Source: Acholoe squamosa (Eukaryota; Annelida; Polychaeta; Phyllodocida; Polynoidae). From it: DNA of 64,000 nucleotides. This document shows, in pieces, positions 12,491-24,907 of this stretch; position 1 is the stretch's first letter; each line of letters starts with the position of its first letter. The notes beneath the pieces were generated by a model. It was not told the DNA's origin, searched no databases, and worked only from the letters and a program-made list of their open reading frames with translations. Location of the stretch: NCBI GenBank assembly GCA_949317995.1, contig OX439050.1, positions 50,159,777-50,223,776 on the forward strand, written 5' to 3'. The position numbers were made by a program, and so were the translations under genes.

Positions 12491-12528
12491 AGGGTCATCT
12501 TAAGGTCATCAAGGTCACATCAAGGTCA
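12491..12528 (+). promoter_or_regulatory. Array of four AGGTCA-type half-sites
   Basis: GGGTCA at 12492, then AGGTCA at 12503, 12512 and 12523, all direct, with spacers of 5, 3 and 5 bp. Two half-sites are within perfect TCAAGGTCA (12509-12517, 12520-12528), the extended monomer site bound by ERR/NR5A-type nuclear receptors. The array overlaps the 5' UTR and the uORF, so transcription and translation signals share the same bases. Confidence 0.5.
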
Positions 12529-12533
12529 AACAT
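12495..12533 (-). promoter_or_regulatory. 12-codon upstream ORF in the PRDM2-like 5' UTR
   Basis: ATG at 12533 sits in a near-ideal context (GCCGCCATGT) and reads MFDLDVTLMTLR then TGA, 53 nt before the main ATG. Short uORFs with strong starts commonly lower translation of the main frame. This is inference from sequence; peptide conservation is unknown. Confidence 0.6.
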
Positions 12534-12578
12534 GGCGGCCGGGATGTAGTCAGAACATGGAACTGTCCGTGTTACTTC

Positions 12579-15468
12579 CTGTAATAGAGAAAAACGTAAA
12601 CATAAGTAACGGTGAAAAACAGTATCTTCAAACCAAGCGGAGGTCATTTGGCTGCCATTTGAACCTCCAAGCTCTCTTAAAGGGCCGCACAATTCCTCTA
12701 GATTCATGGCCACCCTTTAAGGCGACCGTAGACGGGGCCAATTCGGTCGGTAGTTAGGGAAGGATGGCCGATCGGATCGGACTTCCCCATATGCCGATCC
12801 AGTCGGGCCCGTCTGCGGTCAGCTTTAGAAGTGTATATCAACCCTGTAGGGTCTGCATCGAGCATGCATGAAGCCCTGGGAAGTAACTCAAGTAGGGCTG
12901 CACTCCTGAACCAGGGTGACAAAATTGCATACATTGAGCATTGATGCAAAATGTCGCCCCTAAAGTCGTTGACTATGGTAGACCTATATATATATATATG
13001 TATATGGAGGTAGCACAATGCATTAACAACCAATGAGAAAATTCCCTCCATTTACTGCAGACCTTTTAGAGGAATTATATTACAATTGGTATCCGTGCTT
13101 ATCTTCCAAGGAACTACATCAAATCAAGCAAAGGGTTCTTCACTGAATGACCTGCAACCTCGGTACGGTATGTCAATTGTTTGTACTACCATAGGCAATG
13201 TAGTCTTTCCCTATACTACTTACACTACCTAAGACTCAGTCAGACTTTGTAAGTAGTATAAGAGAATAGGGGGGATCCTGGTGGGTTGTCCTTGAGCGAT
13301 GCATTATCTTTACACACAGCGTAAAGCGACAATATCAATGGGTAATTCACTACATGGTATTCGTAGGATAATCATCTCCATATCAAGCTATAATTAAGAC
13401 CCTTTTGTCTTATTGATATCTATAAGTTTAAAGAAGTCAATAGGAATGAAAAACATCTGTATACTGAGAAGTGCCTTTAGCGTCTTAGAACTGAGGTCGT
13501 TTCAATTGTGCTGATGATGAAGCTAATAAAGGTTAAAGTCCCAGGCACGTGTATTCCTTTAGGGAACGGATTATTCATTATAAAAAGACGCACATCAATC
13601 TAGTATTAAGTTCATACCATCTCAATTTGGAAGCAATCTTTGGTTGAAATGGGGTTAATTGACAATTTGAGGAAAGTATGAGTGCCTCAAGGCTTCATAT
13701 CCAATCAGTACCCCACAATGGTTTGATACACTTTGACAATTATCTCTATCATGTAAATAATGCATCGGGTCGACATTCATGCATCATGTCAACCCTATGG
13801 ATTTGTTGCACTCCCATAGAGGCGCCTTGATGTACCAATGCAGTAGTACAAAGCTCCCAGGTTCTGCATAGTTGTATCAAAGGAGATATCATATGACCCT
13901 TAACCCTTAAATGGTTATGGTAAGGGACACAGGGTTATTGACCTAATCAGGAGAGCAGCTCAAAGCTACTCGGAACTCCCAGGGATCACCGGGGGGAGTG
14001 GGCTTTCCGCAGCCCACTGCAGGACTCAAGGGGCTGTTGCGATATTACACTACCACTACTGTGTTCAGTGTCTCCACTAAAGTATGTGATATCATTTTCC
14101 CTTCAGTATATGATATCATTTTTCCCCTTTTTTTTATCCCAATACTCTTTCACACTGTATTTAAAGTCATATTGGACATCCTTCATGGTTACTCTGGTTA
14201 TTTAAACCCTGCGCCGTTGGCACCACAGACGGAACAGATCTTTATATAGGACTAACGAAGGCATATCTATAGCTCATCACCCCTAGTACGATAGTGTAAG
14301 ACTCAGTATGGATGCTTAGTGGATTCGCCATTTTGAATTTCGCTGGTTGAGGTAAAACCCCCTGATAAGACATATACCATGATGGGTACCTTGTCCCTAG
14401 TTAACACCCACTTCCAGGGACATGCTGGTCATATCTTATCAGTGTGTGCGACGGGAACCAGCTCCAGACCAGCTAGTGGCCAATACAACTTGCTCTGCTA
14501 CAAAGCCCTGAAACATTTACAGTAGAATAATGAGCGTCCCGTTTAAACCCTTCATGTGTCGCATCAGACCTCAAATAGGCGGTGCTTTGCTGTCATGATG
14601 CACAAAAGCATTGCTGGCGAGTAACTCGCCAGTACTGTATTCAAGCATCATGTTGATCATTCATGGAATGTAGCGCCCATCTAAGAGTGGTCTGAAGAAT
14701 AAGTTCAGCAGGGCGGGGTACCCCGCCAGGGCCGGCATCTTATTGATTTAAAGATCGACGTTATCCCATGTGCTTATCATCTGAGACAAATGCTTTACTT
14801 GAAACCGCATATCAGTTTTTATGAGAGAAGAGATTGCATGCTCTTCAGCCCTGAGCTTATTTCTCTATTGAAACCAAGTAACTGTGATATTATTACAACA
14901 GCACACTTCAGTCCAACACTTAGGCTCAGTAATGCATAAACATAACGCCTAACAGAGCAACTCTCTCTATTGCCCTGCAGAATATAGGACATGTATTAAA
15001 TCTGCATATAGTGAAAGTCATTGCACTTACAAAGCCAAGAGAAGCCATTTGCCGACTAACAAAAACCAGGAGATCTACAATTATGAACACAATTTTGCAG
15101 GAAAGTTACCAAGGTTTAAAACAGGGATCTCTACACAAATACCAGGGAGTCTTGGTAAAAAAAAGTCAAATGGAAAAAGTGACATCTCTGCAGAGTAGGC
15201 CTATTTATTTTCACCAGGTGTGTCATCTCATAGCTAGATAGTGCTATCTGGAGACATAGTGCTATCTGTAGTAGAATATGAACCGCCCTATCGCATACTG
15301 CAATAATACACCGGAGTCAATACACTGGAGTTATCATTGTGCACAGCCCAGGCACACAAACTAGTAGTGTGGTAAGATTGCTGCTCCTACGGGCTACACA
15401 GGGGTTTGGTATTGGGATCAATACTACGTGGCCCCTGCAGTATTGATCCTCAATGTTAACCCAATGCT
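12579..15468. other. Non-coding stretch with dispersed repeat fragments
   Basis: No coding signal. It contains a copy of the CCAATGAGAAAATTCC repeat (13024-13110), a copy of a 145-bp dispersed repeat (14344-14487), and fragments of the GCATCATG fold-back MITE (about 13795-13860 and 14560-14660). It is probably intergenic, or a 5' intron of the PRDM2-like gene. Confidence 0.5.
14344..14487 (+). repeat. Dispersed repeat, copy 1 (partner at 35631-35781)
   Basis: Starts TGGTTGAGGTAAAACCC and ends AGCTAGTGGCCAATAC. The copy at 35631-35781 matches along its whole length, with small differences and a short extra segment repeating CTTATCAGT. No inverted ends or target duplication recognised. Confidence 0.7.
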
Positions 15469-15717
15469 AACACTTTCAGGGTCGCTGATGCATCAATGCA
15501 TCATGCCCATTGGTTGGCATGATGCACTAAAGAAGTGCTAGCGAAACTGCTCTCCAGCACTTCATTGGAGCATCATGCCGACCCTCCGGGAGTCAATGTA
15601 TCAATCCCGTAGGGTCGGCATGATGCTCCAATGAAGTCCTGGCGAGCAGTCTCGCCAGCACTTCATTGGTGACCAATCAAAATGATACACTCCTGCATCA
15701 GCGGCCTTAAAGGGTTA
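15469..15717. mobile_element. Fold-back MITE of the GCATCATGCC family, copy A
   Basis: Nested palindrome: the outer ends read AACACTTTCAGGGTCGCTGA and TCAGCGGCCTTAAAGGGTT. The inner arms (CTTCATTGGAGCATCATGCC, and its reverse complement) are separated by a short loop. There is also a GCGAGCAGTCTCGC core palindrome. Other copies are at 56433-56893 and about 57046-57326. Confidence 0.7.
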
Positions 15718-18700
15718 AGGATAATGCCCAACACGTGCTCGTATTCAGCACTAAATTATGCAGTTTTACAGCACAGTATCCAATAGCACAACTTCTCATA
15801 TATCAGCCAGCACGTGTACATTGCCGCACCTCATGGTCCCGATGCTGATCTGGCTATTATGTAATTTACCCTTTAAAGGCCGCATTTTGAAAGCATTGTT
15901 CCCAATGATGCATCCATCTCTCACATCTAACTCGCCAATCAAGATAATATTGAGTGAAGAGTGATGTTCAGTTGATAAACGCTATTTCAACAGCTAATCA
16001 GGCTATATCCATGACGAGAAAACTACATAAAACCTCATTTGGCTACATCCATGCATCATGCCGAGTCTGTAGTGTTCATGAAGTTCCTGAAGCATGGTCA
16101 TGATGCACAAATGCAGTGCTGGCGAGTAGCATCAGTTATTTTTACCAATTAAAGAATGAAGTGTCGTCCCCATCCCATCGCTAACATTTTACAGATTACA
16201 CCCGACTCTATACCTGGCCCCACTCCTGTTAGCCCTAGGGTCAGGGAGTACATAATACAGCCTGATCCCTTTGAGTCCCTCTCACTACCTGCTATGGCTG
16301 GACATTGAACGTTGTTGGACAATGGTGCATTAAAGCATTATATGGTGCTTCTAAGTCCCTGTGGGCAGCTTTCCCTCCCCTCATCTACCATGACGCTTCT
16401 CTAGAGAGTCGACCGTGCGTACAGAGAGCCACTCTATCCCCTCCCCTGTCTCCCACGGCCAGCGTGCTGTGGGGTTTTGTGTCCTGGTTCAGGGCCACGT
16501 GTCCACTACTACTCTCAATGCCGTGGATGCTGCTACTGCTACTCAGACTGGAGTATGGACTATCACTAACGGATGCTGTCTATTCTACCGCTGGTAGGGT
16601 CCCCTTTGTGTTGGTTCAGTCCTGTCTCTCACAGCGTCTCTCACCCCCCTTCCCCCAGATAGTACAGGTACAACAGTACTCTGGTTGTCCTGCTACAAAC
16701 CCACCACTCCAGTACTACTACCACTCCACATACACGTATACAGCCTCTAGGCCCCTGGTAACAGTGAGTAAGGGATGGTTGTTAAATGCCATTTCAACTG
16801 CTAAGATCATATTCATGGCGAGAAAACTAGTTCTTTGAGCCTGCATATAAGCACTAGACACATGTAAGAAGGGACAGGAAAGATGAGATAAAGACCCTTT
16901 CAAGATGGACTAAGGAAGCCCATCAAGTGGTCCGAAGAAAAAAACACTGCTTATCCACTATCATTATGATGTAGTTATCGTTAGTTAGTTTGTGTACAAG
17001 TCGGGGTACAAGTCCTATACAACGCAGTAGACAAAGTCCTACTGGCACATTCGGCTTCAGCAGTGACATGTTAAGGATGGTGTGATACCTCAGTGATTCA
17101 TCTCTTCAAGTACTAGATCAAGCAATGGCGGTCCCACTGGACGTCCCTACTAAGGCCTGTAGTTATATTACCTATCAATCACGATGGCATAATCAGATCA
17201 TTGAAACACTATGCATGTGACCCTGAAATGGTTAAACACGGCTCCATTGTATAGAACACCTACAGAGCCCACCTGTTTGTGAGGATGGCTACATACCTAC
17301 TCCTCCAGCACTGCTGCTACTGCTACCGCCATACTCCGGCTAACAGCTTCTGGTATGGAGTATGTATAGAGTATGAGGTCCATTTCCATGGTGATTATTA
17401 CAACCAGGATATGGTACTTCTGGTGCTGAAGTGGCAGATCTCACTGGCCCTGCTCTGCAACATACCTTAACCTCAATATATTCCTCTCCCTTTAGTTCAT
17501 GATAACCCTTTAACGATAGTATATATAAGTATAAATGCACCCTGTATTATTGATGCTCTCCAATATCATCCACATGAATCACTAATGAAGTGCCACCAAT
17601 GCTGCCCTTCCTCCTCTCATTAAATGAGAATGGCTTCCACTTACCACTTAGATACACTATTGTGCCTTGTCAACTACTGGCATTACTCCTGGGCTTGGTG
17701 TCAAGTCTAAGACACAGTGAGTCCTGCGGCATTAACTCCTCCTATAGCTCCAGTCTGTAATGTCTCCTCCTCCACGGCCTCCTGATGGTGAGGCTGCCCT
17801 ACTCCAGTCTCCTGCTGCTGTACTGCTGCTGGCATTAAGCACACCCAGTGGTATGAACAGTAGCTGCTGGTACCACAGGTAGCCTGTAGTACATGGAGTT
17901 TAAACTCCAGTACTAATATTCACTTAGACTTTGGCACACAGGGTTACTTATCACTTTGGTTTGGTGGGGGTTCTGTCTTTGTGAAAGCAACCGTGTTTAC
18001 AAAGTGTCCAATGCCGCCTCTTTCTCTCGCTCTCTCTCCCTCCCTGTGAGTCTGTCCTGCTCCAGGCCCAGCCCAGTGCTGCTGCTGCTGCCACTGCTAC
18101 AGCTGCTGCTGCTAGCCGTCTAATGATGGTATGATGCTTAAAGACCCCAGGATATATTACTCTTAGTGATTCATAAATCAATGCCAGTGAGTTACTCGCC
18201 TGTACTAGTCAACAGTATTCAAGCGAGCTCTCGGGGTTGGGGGGGGGGGGCGATAAGGCATTAACCATGCATGCATGGATAGTTACCAGTGTATTGAAGC
18301 ATTATGCAGTGTTTGAAGGGTTAGCTATGTTGCCATTGCTGGCCGTGCTGCTGGTGCTGGAGCTGCTACAGGCGGCCAACAAGAGCTACTGGTGGTAGTG
18401 GCAGTGTTGGTGGCTGGCTGCCATGCAGACTGACTGCAGCTTGGGAGGAGGTGGAGGAGGATCTACTCCAGAGCCCTGAATGCCTCCACTACCACTACCA
18501 GCATGACCAGCACCAGGAGGAAGTACCAGTAGCTGGAGGAGCAGCAGGGTGCTGCCAGGAGCCCTGGTACCAGCACTAACTACTTCTACACACCTGTACC
18601 TGAGGCTGAGGGGGGATGGTGGAGGGGTTCGGGATATGGTGACAACTAGGGGTGGGGTAGGGTACCAGGTGATGAGGGCCTGCTGGCAGCAGGAGGGAGA

Positions 18701-18850
18701 GGACAGAGGATGGAGAGTCTAGTGTGAAACCTGCATTTAATAATTATAGGTGTCCCACAAGGCTTTATCTTAGGCCATATCCTGCTGTTAACCCTGCATG
18801 TGTAATGAAGTGTCTTCAGTTCATATATATACAGTCAAAGAGTGCATTAC
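15718..18850. other. Non-coding stretch, CTG/CAG-rich in part
   Basis: Contains diverged SINE copies (about 15967-16030 and 16768-16922) and a MITE fragment (about 16050-16130). CTG/CTA triplet-rich tracts occur at about 16530, 17300 and 18075-18115. The 177-codon plus-strand frame at 16305-16838 shows no recognisable domain. I see no gene. Confidence 0.4.
16768..16922 (+). mobile_element. Diverged copy of the ~180-bp SINE-like family
   Basis: GTGAGTAAGGGATGGTTGTT, then AATGCCATTTCAACTGCTAA and TCATATTCATGGCGAGAAAA, follow the family consensus with many differences. It ends near GGAAGCCCAT. It is older than the copies at 55-59 kb. Confidence 0.65.
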
Positions 18851-19203
18851 TCCAGAGGCGTAGGAAGCAAATCTTCATTGGGGGGCCCGATGAGGGCACC
18901 ATCGCGACTACCTTGAATTGTCGGCTGATGCGTGATGGCATCTATATATGTGTATTTAGAATTTATATAGAAAAGTGATTTTTGGTAAATTTTGGATTTG
19001 ACTTTAGGCTCAGACCCCCATTCTCCCTATGACATCACCATAATAATCTAATTTGACATGTAAAGTTTTAGCTTCTTTTCCATTGTGTTTATGAGTTCTT
19101 GGAAAATATTGGGGGGGGGGCCCAGACATACTCAGGCCCCACCTCCTTCATGATTGGGGGGGGCCCAGGCCCCCCTGGCCCCCCCTTTTCCTACGCCCCT
19201 GTA
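18851..19203. mobile_element. MITE with AGGGGCGTAGGAA / TTCCTACGCCCCT ends
   Basis: AGAGGCGTAGGAAGC at the left and TTTTCCTACGCCCCTG at the right form imperfect inverted ends. TACTCC flanks both sides as a probable short target duplication. G- and C-runs lie inside. Relatives: 34317-34477 and a truncated one from about 59472. Confidence 0.65.
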
Positions 19204-22140
19204 CTCCCATAGGCAGTATTAATGTATCGAGACAACAGGGATATGTGAACCTGGGGGGTGAATAGTGAAGAACAGGGCAAAATCAATAAGGCATCCTTTG
19301 TACAGCATGCTTATGGAAAGGAAGTCTATGGGCGGACCAATCAATTTTTAAAATGGGGATCCGCATTCATTTTGGGTGCAGATTTGAGTGTCATACCTGT
19401 TTGGAAGATGTGAAGCATTCTGGCTAAAAGATTGATATTACAAGAAGTTGGTACATGATAATATGAGGGAGGATGCTGGTAAGGTCATTTTAAGAAAACG
19501 CCCCCTCCCCCAATCTACCCTGCTACTATGCTCACCTCACTCTATGCTGTCAATAGGCTTAAGGTGGCCACACCTGTCTTCCCTCTGTTGACAAACACCT
19601 GTCCAACACACCTGCCCACCTGGCCACGTGTGTGTCGGGTAGGGGGTCTGGGTCACCTGTGTCAAGGTTACGGCATGTGGTATGTGGTGCCCCTAGTCTC
19701 TCACTCATGCCCTGCCTCCCATCTTCCCCACACTCCCGGCTCTAACTGCAGCCCCAATCTCTGCTCCGAGCCGGTTCATTGCAGTTCAGTGGTGACTAGA
19801 GAGGAGGCCGACATGTAGGAGAGAGTCTGAGTTTCTCCCCTCTCCTATGCCCCAATGGACCCCAATACACATAAATGTAGGCCTATCTGCTAGGTTTCCA
19901 GCTTCCTCCTATCCACCTCCCATACTGTGGCATACATAGTCAGGGGTCGTGCTGTACACTGCGTATATGTACTAGATTTGGTTCTGTGGAAAAAGGAGAG
20001 ACACTGTGTACATACCGTTATATCCACGGTTGTATAAGTGAGATAAAGAACCCCTGCAGGCAATGTATTCACAATATGAGTGGGTAGGTTGGCCCCATGA
20101 CCAGCCTTGGCTGGGGCTGCCATGACGTATCCATATCTGTGGCTGTACTATGTACACTACTTGTGTCAGAGAGGCAGGGTTCAATAGGAGAGTAGGCAGC
20201 GTTCATACAGGCTGCCATCCATGCCTCGCCCTACACCTCCCCACTCCAGGAGGCTGCCACCACAACAGCCTGCCAGCCAACAACCCAGCAGAGCAGCAAG
20301 CCGCCTGTGCCACCCGCACTCTGCTATACTTTACTGTTAGCCACACCCTGCAGGCAGGTGGCACAGGGGGCCCGTGTAGTCCCAGAACCAGTGTAAGCTC
20401 AAGGCAGCTGGGAATGGAGAGGAAGGCATGGGGGACGACTGCCTTGACTCCTCCCTCTCCTCTCCACAGGCACTGGCAGACGACAATTTACCCTCTCATC
20501 CCAGCGTCCCAACCTCCAGATCCTAACAATCCATGTCCTTAGGTGTTCCTACAGCTCCATAGTGTAGTTACCTACCTGTGTTGAGGGTATGTCTGGTGTA
20601 TATCCTTAGGCTATTAAGGTGTCCACTCCCGGTGCTGCAGTGTCTGGCTGCTCTGGGTGTCCTACCAGCGTCTACTGCGGCGTCTGGCAGGCAGGCAGTG
20701 GGGAGGAGCAGCAGCTGGGAGGGAGGAGGAGGAGGAGGACGGAGGAACGCGCCGTCACTGGGCACGGAGCGCGCCATCAGCGTCCGAACGCTGCACGAAC
20801 GCCGGACCAGCGTCCGTGGTGTGCAGTGTGGTGTATGGAGGACTGGAGGAGCATCCAATAATGGTGGTATTACCACAGGGCTACTACAAGGAGTAGTTAT
20901 ACACTGTGTTAATGGCACTATAATAGCACAAGCTATACCCAGTACCCTTTAAGGACAGGAGGGTGTTTCTAGACTCTTTAAAAAGGCTTTATCTAAAATT
21001 GCCATCATGATGTAAAAATATAGTATAATCATCATGTAATTGATTAATGCTGTTTCGTGCTCCATGCCGGCCAGCTTCCAGGCTTAATGAACCCATGAAG
21101 AGTAGACATTATACACCAATGTAGTGCAGGGATAGACTCCATGGCACAAAAGTACGCCATGACTATACAGGCAGATTGGGGGGGGGGGGGGGGTCCTTAC
21201 GACATAAAGCTATCATCAAAGGGTTAATCATTAATGTACAGCCACGAGCTCCCCCTATTGTCTGTTCCAGTAACAAGAGACCCACGAGAGACAGAGACTC
21301 TAACATGTGTTAGCTGTGACTAATGCTATTATTAATCTACTAGGGCCTATACAAGGGCAGAAGTTATATGCAATCTTGTCTATTACTTACAATACCCAAG
21401 TGCGTACATTGTGTCTAGTACAGATGGCTATGAGATGACCAGAATCCATGCCAGTGTAACATAGTGCATCAAGGGACTCGACCTATCTGTCCTCATGTCG
21501 ACCTAACAAGATTTCAGATTGGCTTCATGCATGAATGCAGCCATGGTCAGCAGACTATCCAAGGCAGCATTAAACTATTAATTTATCATGTTAACAAATG
21601 AGCCTCCCACCCTACGACCCTTAAAGGGTTATGAGTACCGAGCAGCATGATATTGTAAGGAATCCACATGTGACGTGTGACACTACAAGGGGCACATGGC
21701 TTATACTATAAGCCGATTAGATAGAGGCACTCTTGACCCCCATCGTCATCACTTCACCTGCCCTGACCCCCCTCAAGGTCGGCACTGGTAGGGACAAAGG
21801 GCAGAGAGCAGGGTGTGGAAGGGGGAGGGGTGAAGCTATTTCTGGTCTCAGCTGACCCAAAGTGGTAAGTAATAATAAGGGGAAGCCTGTATCAATGTGA
21901 CATACTGACGTAGGGCTGAAAACAGCTGTTTATAATCACTGACTCTGTATATGGGTCAGGTCGCCAGAAAGCAGTAGATTTCCCCCCCAGAGGTCAAGAA
22001 TGACAAATTTTAGAATTCATTCACAAAACTTTATTACCTTTAAAGAGGTATGTCTCCCCTATTCAAAACACTTAAAAATACCGCTCTAGCCCTAACGGTT
22101 CAGTTTTTATCGCTTGCGGAATGAAACTTGACTGAATTGT
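19204..22140. other. Non-coding stretch with one CpG-rich patch
   Basis: Apart from the CpG-rich patch (20600-20860) and a G run (about 21179-21193), I see no supported feature. The several 60-130-codon frames here lack domain similarity. Confidence 0.4.
20576..20860 (-). promoter_or_regulatory. Candidate CpG-rich promoter and first non-coding exon of the PRDM2-like gene
   Basis: The segment 20740-20820 is dense in CpG (GCGCCGTCACTGGGCACGGA and on). On the minus strand a clean donor (CACAG|GTAGGTAA) lies at 20576/20575, facing the unpaired acceptor at 12579. Pairing the two is inference, as other donors are possible in the 8 kb between or further upstream. Confidence 0.3.
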
Positions 22141-22160
22141 GTAACGTCCGGTACCAAAAT
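22141..22160 (+). repeat. Left terminal inverted repeat of the transposon
   Basis: GTAACGTCCGGTACCAAAAT, the exact reverse complement of 30620-30639. Confidence 0.7.
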
Positions 22161-22498
22161 AATTAGGATATCATGATACCATCATTATATACCCCACTGT
22201 GACTCCTAAACCAGTTTGTAGGAGCCCACAACATATATTTTCAATAATAACCAGGAAAAATTGCAGTATTCCACAGATTTTAGAAAATATGAGCATTGCG
22301 ATCGTGACAGGATACCAAATTCGCGACATTTTTCTCAAATGCTTTCCTAACTTTACCATAGTGTTGCCAATAATGCTCCAATGGACATGCAAATTACTAC
22401 ATAACATCTTCCATATGTCTATATTCTAGAACATAACTCCTTAAGCCATACATGGTACCATTACCTCTGTAGTATGCATCCAACAAACTCAAATAAAA

Positions 22499-24795
22499 GT
22501 ACCGGACGTTACACGATAGAGCGCAAAACATGCATTTTACCATGACTTAGAGAGACCATCTGGAAGACTACTAATATTCCTCCTATCATCCTTAAACTTC
22601 ATAAATAGGTACAAGACACTTGTAGCTTTAGTTTCAGCTGTATACAACCATATATTTCACATATTTTGTCATCCTACCATCCATAAGAAATTTTTTTTCA
22701 CAAAATTTTCAGGTTTTCTTGCGATCATAGACCATAAGTCATACACAAATATGGTACAGGTTATGTTAAAAAGCCTATAAATTAAAAGGCAAACATGTTT
22801 ACAATCTATATCAACAGTAATATGGACCATTTCATCACTTGGGCTAAACCAGCCTGGCATGAGCTGGATATGGAATAAAAGTACCGGACGTTACACGCGC
22901 GGCTGCAAAACATGCATTTTACCATGACTTAGAGAGACCATCTGGAAGACTACTAATATTCCTCCTATCATCTTTAAACTTCATAAATAGGTACAAGACA
23001 CTTGTAGCTTTAGTTTCAGCTGTATACAACCATATATTTCACATATTTTGTCATCCTACCATCCATAAGAAATTTTTTTTCACAAAATTTTCAGGTTTTC
23101 TTGCGATCATAGACCATAAGTCATACACAAATATGGTACAGGTCATGTTAAAAAGCCTATAAATTAAAAGGCAAACATGTTTACAATCTATATCAACAGT
23201 AATATGGACCATTTCATCACTTGGGCTAAACCAGCCTGGCATGAGCTGGATATGGAATAAAAGTACCGGACGTTACACGCGCGGCTGCAAAACATGCATT
23301 TTACCATGACTTAGAGAGACCATCTGGAAGACTACTAATATTCCTCCTATCATCTTTAAACTTCATAAATAGGTACAAGACACTTGTAGCTTTAGTTTCA
23401 GCTGTATACAACCATATATTTCACATATTTTGTCATCCTACCATCCATAAGAAATTTTTTTTCACAAAATTTTCAGGTTTTCTTGCGATCATAGACCATA
23501 AGTCATACACAAATATGGTACAGGTTATGTTAAAAAGCCTATAAATTAAAAGGCAAACATGTTTACAATCTATATCAACAGTAATATGGACCATTTCATC
23601 ACTTGGGCTAAACCAGCCTGGCATGAGCTGGATATGGAATAAAAGTACCGGACGTTACACGCGCGGCTGCAAAACATGCATTTTACCATGACTTAGAGAG
23701 ACCATCTGGAAGACTACTAATATTCCTCCTATCATCTTTAAACTTCATAAATAGGTACAAGACACTTGTAGCTTTAGTTTCAGCTGTATACAACCATATA
23801 TTTCACATATTTTGTCATCCTACCATCCATAAGAAATTTTTTTTCACAAAATTTTCAGGTTTTCTTGCGATCATAGACCATAAGTCATACACAAATATGG
23901 TACAGGTTATGTTAAAAAGCCTATAAATTAAAAGGCAAACATGTTTACAATCTATATCAACAGTAATATGGACCATTTCATCACTTGGGCTAAACCAGCC
24001 TGGCATGAGCTGGATATGGAATAAAAGTACCGGACGTTACACGCGCGGCTGCAAAACATGCATTTTACCATGACTTAGAGAGACCATCTGGAAGACTACT
24101 AATATTCCTCCTATCATCTTTAAACTTCATAAATAGGTACAAGACACTTGTAGCTTTAGTTTCAGCTGTATACAACCATATATTTCACACATTTTGTCAT
24201 CCTACCATCCATATAAATTATTTTTGGCAAGATTTTTCAAGTTTTCACGAGATCACAGACCATAAGTCATACACAAATATGGTACAGATTATGTTAAAAA
24301 GCCTATAAATTAAAAGGCAAACATGTTGACTATCAATATCAACAGTAATATGGACCATTACATCACTTGGGCTAAACCAGCCTGGCATGGGCTGGATATG
24401 GAATAAAAGTACCGGACGTTACACGCGCGGCTGCATTTTACCATGACTTAGAGAGACCATCTGGAAGACTACTAATATTCCTCCTATCATTCTTAAACTT
24501 CATAAATAGGTACAAGACACTTGAAGCTTTAGTTTCAGCTGTATACAACCATATATTTCACACATTTTGTCATCCTACCATCCATATAAATTATTTTTGG
24601 CAAGATTTTTCAAGTTTTCACGAGATCACAGACCATAAGTCATACACAAATATGGTACAGGTTATGTTAAAAAGCCTATAAATTAAAAGGCAAACATGTT
24701 GACTATCAATATCAACAGTAATATGGACCATTACATCACTTGGGCTAAACCAGCCTGGCATGAGCTGGATATGGAATAAAAGTACCGGACGTTAC
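22499..24795. repeat. 382-bp tandem array, six units, one 14-bp site per unit
   Basis: Units start at 22499, 22881, 23263, 23645, 24027 and 24409, with a closing site at 24782. Spacing is 382 bp five times, then 373 (the last unit lacks a 9-bp bit near its start). Units 2-4 are almost identical; I noticed a single T/C difference. Units 5 and 6 share a different second half (CATATAAATTATTTTTGGC), so the array grew in at least two steps. The 63-codon frame repeated in units 1-4 is not considered a gene. Confidence 0.92.
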
Positions 24796-24907
24796 TGCAC
24801 ACTATTATATCAAGCCTGCTGGTGCTATAGCAGCTGGTATAAGGTACATGCACACACAGATCACTTGTACACACATACTCACAGAGTCACACATGAAAGA
24901 ACACATC

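Larger units (their letters stand above)
12442..12578 (-). promoter_or_regulatory. PRDM2-like 5' UTR segment with its own splice acceptor
   Basis: Reading the minus strand towards the ATG, a strong pyrimidine tract and acceptor (TTTTTCTCTATTACAG) ends at 12579. The 137 nt from 12578 to the ATG would be the coding exon's 5' UTR. This implies a further upstream, non-coding exon. Confidence 0.6.

Noticed and set aside
16305-16838. 177-codon plus-strand frame with Leu-rich part
   Set aside because: No domain, overlaps a diverged SINE at its end, and no splice or promoter support.
22669-24006. Four copies of a 63-codon minus-strand frame
   Set aside because: Simply repeats with the 382-bp unit; absent from the variant units 5-6 and lacks start context.
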